Below are positions 63,381 through 64,000 of a stretch of DNA of 64,000 nucleotides, piece after piece. How positions within the stretch are numbered: position 1 is the stretch's first letter; each line of letters begins with the position of its first letter. Below the pieces are notes generated by a model. It saw only the letters and a list, made by a program, of their open reading frames with translations, had not been told where the DNA came from and made no database searches. The position numbers and the translations under genes are program-made. Origin of the DNA: Alteromonas sp. CI.11.F.A3 (GTDB lineage Bacteria; Pseudomonadota; Gammaproteobacteria; Enterobacterales; Alteromonadaceae). Where the stretch lies: positions 2,852,001-2,916,000 of the forward strand of contig NZ_CP136708.1 of the NCBI RefSeq assembly GCF_032925565.1, read 5' to 3'.

Positions 63381-64000
63381 TTAACGGGCACGCAGCTCAC
63401 TTGGGGTTAAGCCGGTTAACCGTTTTATTGCACGGCGAAAGTTAGGCAGGTCGGAAAATGCCATTTGAGAGGCGCTTTGTTCGTTGTTTAGTTTTTTAAG
63501 CGCCAGTAATACGATGGCTTGTTGCCGCCGGGCTTCTTCGCTTAACCCTCGGTATGTGTAATTGTGATCGCTCAGCTTTCGTTTTAGCGTTGCGGTACTG
63601 CACCCTAAGCTTTCCGCTAAATCTGCCAACCCTTTTTGCGGCTCACGCAAGGTCTGACTTCTTACATAGTCGAGCAAACTCAAGTTTGATATTACTTGGG
63701 ATTGCTGATAGTCCATACCTCTCTCTGTCTCGCCTAGCGCTTCGCCAAAAGCATCGCCTGTTTTATCATCGGCAAAAGGGAAAGGAATAGTCATACAAGA
63801 TTTGAGTAGGGTTATAGACATCAGCGGCGCATTGAAAGTAACCCGAAGCCCTAGGTAAGTTTCGAAATCTTGAACATTGCGTGGTCTATCAGAATCTATT
63901 GTAAAGCTTAAAGGTAAACGGGTGCCTGTCCACTGCTTCAGTAGGGCTACCAGCATGGACAAATACAACTGGGCAATAAACGGCCAAAGCTTGTGGCTAC
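63381..64000 (-). CDS. AraC family transcriptional regulator, 5' end outside the window
   Basis: The frame runs open to the right edge (SHKLWPFIAQLYLSMLV precedes the TTG at 63968), so only the C-terminal part, about 206 residues, is visible. The C-terminal HTH pair is GLADLAESLGCSTATLKRKL and FSDLPNFRRAIKRLTGLTPSEL, the AraC signature. The preceding part fits the arabinose-binding-like (OruR/PF12625-type) N-terminal domain. It is transcribed toward nhaC, which starts 156 bases downstream on the same strand, so it could regulate it. Confidence 0.88.
   Translation of the reverse strand, partial: SHKLWPFIAQLYLSMLVALLKQWTGTRLPLSFTIDSDRPRNVQDFETYLGLRVTFNAPLMSITLLKSCMTIPFPFADDKTGDAFGEALGETERGMDYQQSQVISNLSLLDYVRSQTLREPQKGLADLAESLGCSTATLKRKLSDHNYTYRGLSEEARRQQAIVLLALKKLNNEQSASQMAFSDLPNFRRAIKRLTGLTPSELRAR

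Overview
The window looks like a chromosomal segment of a marine gammaproteobacterium of the Alteromonadales, most likely Alteromonas or a close relative. This is inferred from moderate GC, gammaproteobacterial gene order, and protein types common in that group (M2 peptidyl-dipeptidase, a TIGR03503-type protein, a CSS-EAL protein, a two-component-like propeller/GGDEF sensor). No database search was possible. I see no IS element, prophage, integrase or CRISPR array. Most genes are housekeeping.

Layout. 1-5.6 kb: the 3' part of an M2 peptidase, a propeller/Y_Y_Y/GGDEF sensor and an NAD(P)-binding protein. 5.7-23.7 kb: the conserved block tatD-holB-tmk-mltG-pabC-fabF-acpP-fabG-fabD-fabH-plsX-rpmF-yceD on the minus strand, then yceF (maf) on plus, a HAD phosphatase and rluC on minus, and rne on plus with a structured leader. 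23.8-36.5 kb is a more accessory region: a kinase-like protein, a TetR regulator divergent from an exported HAD dehalogenase-like protein, ElaA, a LysR-controlled DUF1348/GST/PNPOx-like operon, a large AT-rich orphan lipoprotein, an unusual adenosine/adenine deaminase homologue, and an MFS/LysR pair. 36.7-47.5 kb: DUF2058, topA, a solitary astB, an Ig-repeat lipoprotein, an SDF symporter and lolD-lolE. 47.5-64 kb: a CSS-EAL phosphodiesterase, four identical tRNA-Asp genes, a TIGR03503-like protein, dnaQ and rnhA (divergent), a quinone oxidoreductase, rlmI, DUF2061, a PilZ protein, hrpA, an NhaC antiporter and a partial AraC regulator.

How genes work together. The central block couples fatty acid and phospholipid synthesis (plsX, fabHDG, acpP, fabF) with ribosome protein L32, p-aminobenzoate, dTTP, DNA polymerase III and peptidoglycan processing. 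It starts at a near-consensus promoter that lies almost on the yceD start codon. A FadR-like palindrome precedes acpP, and a hairpin separates acpP from fabF. Three genes belong to cyclic-di-GMP signalling: GGDEF, EAL and PilZ.

Most interesting signals. (1) Each of the four tRNA-Asp copies is bracketed by its own inverted repeat, different in sequence from the others. (2) Several genes (PNPOx-like, DUF2058, rnhA) are followed by degenerate 15-20 bp tandem repeats whose first unit is the gene's own 3' end; further short tandem arrays sit in other spacers. (3) Two matched 20-bp palindromes, 53 bp apart, lie between the TetR and exported HAD genes. (4) The deaminase has HCDV where the family has HAGE. 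(5) A 16/19 Fur-box match precedes the DUF2061 gene. All motif matches were counted by eye.
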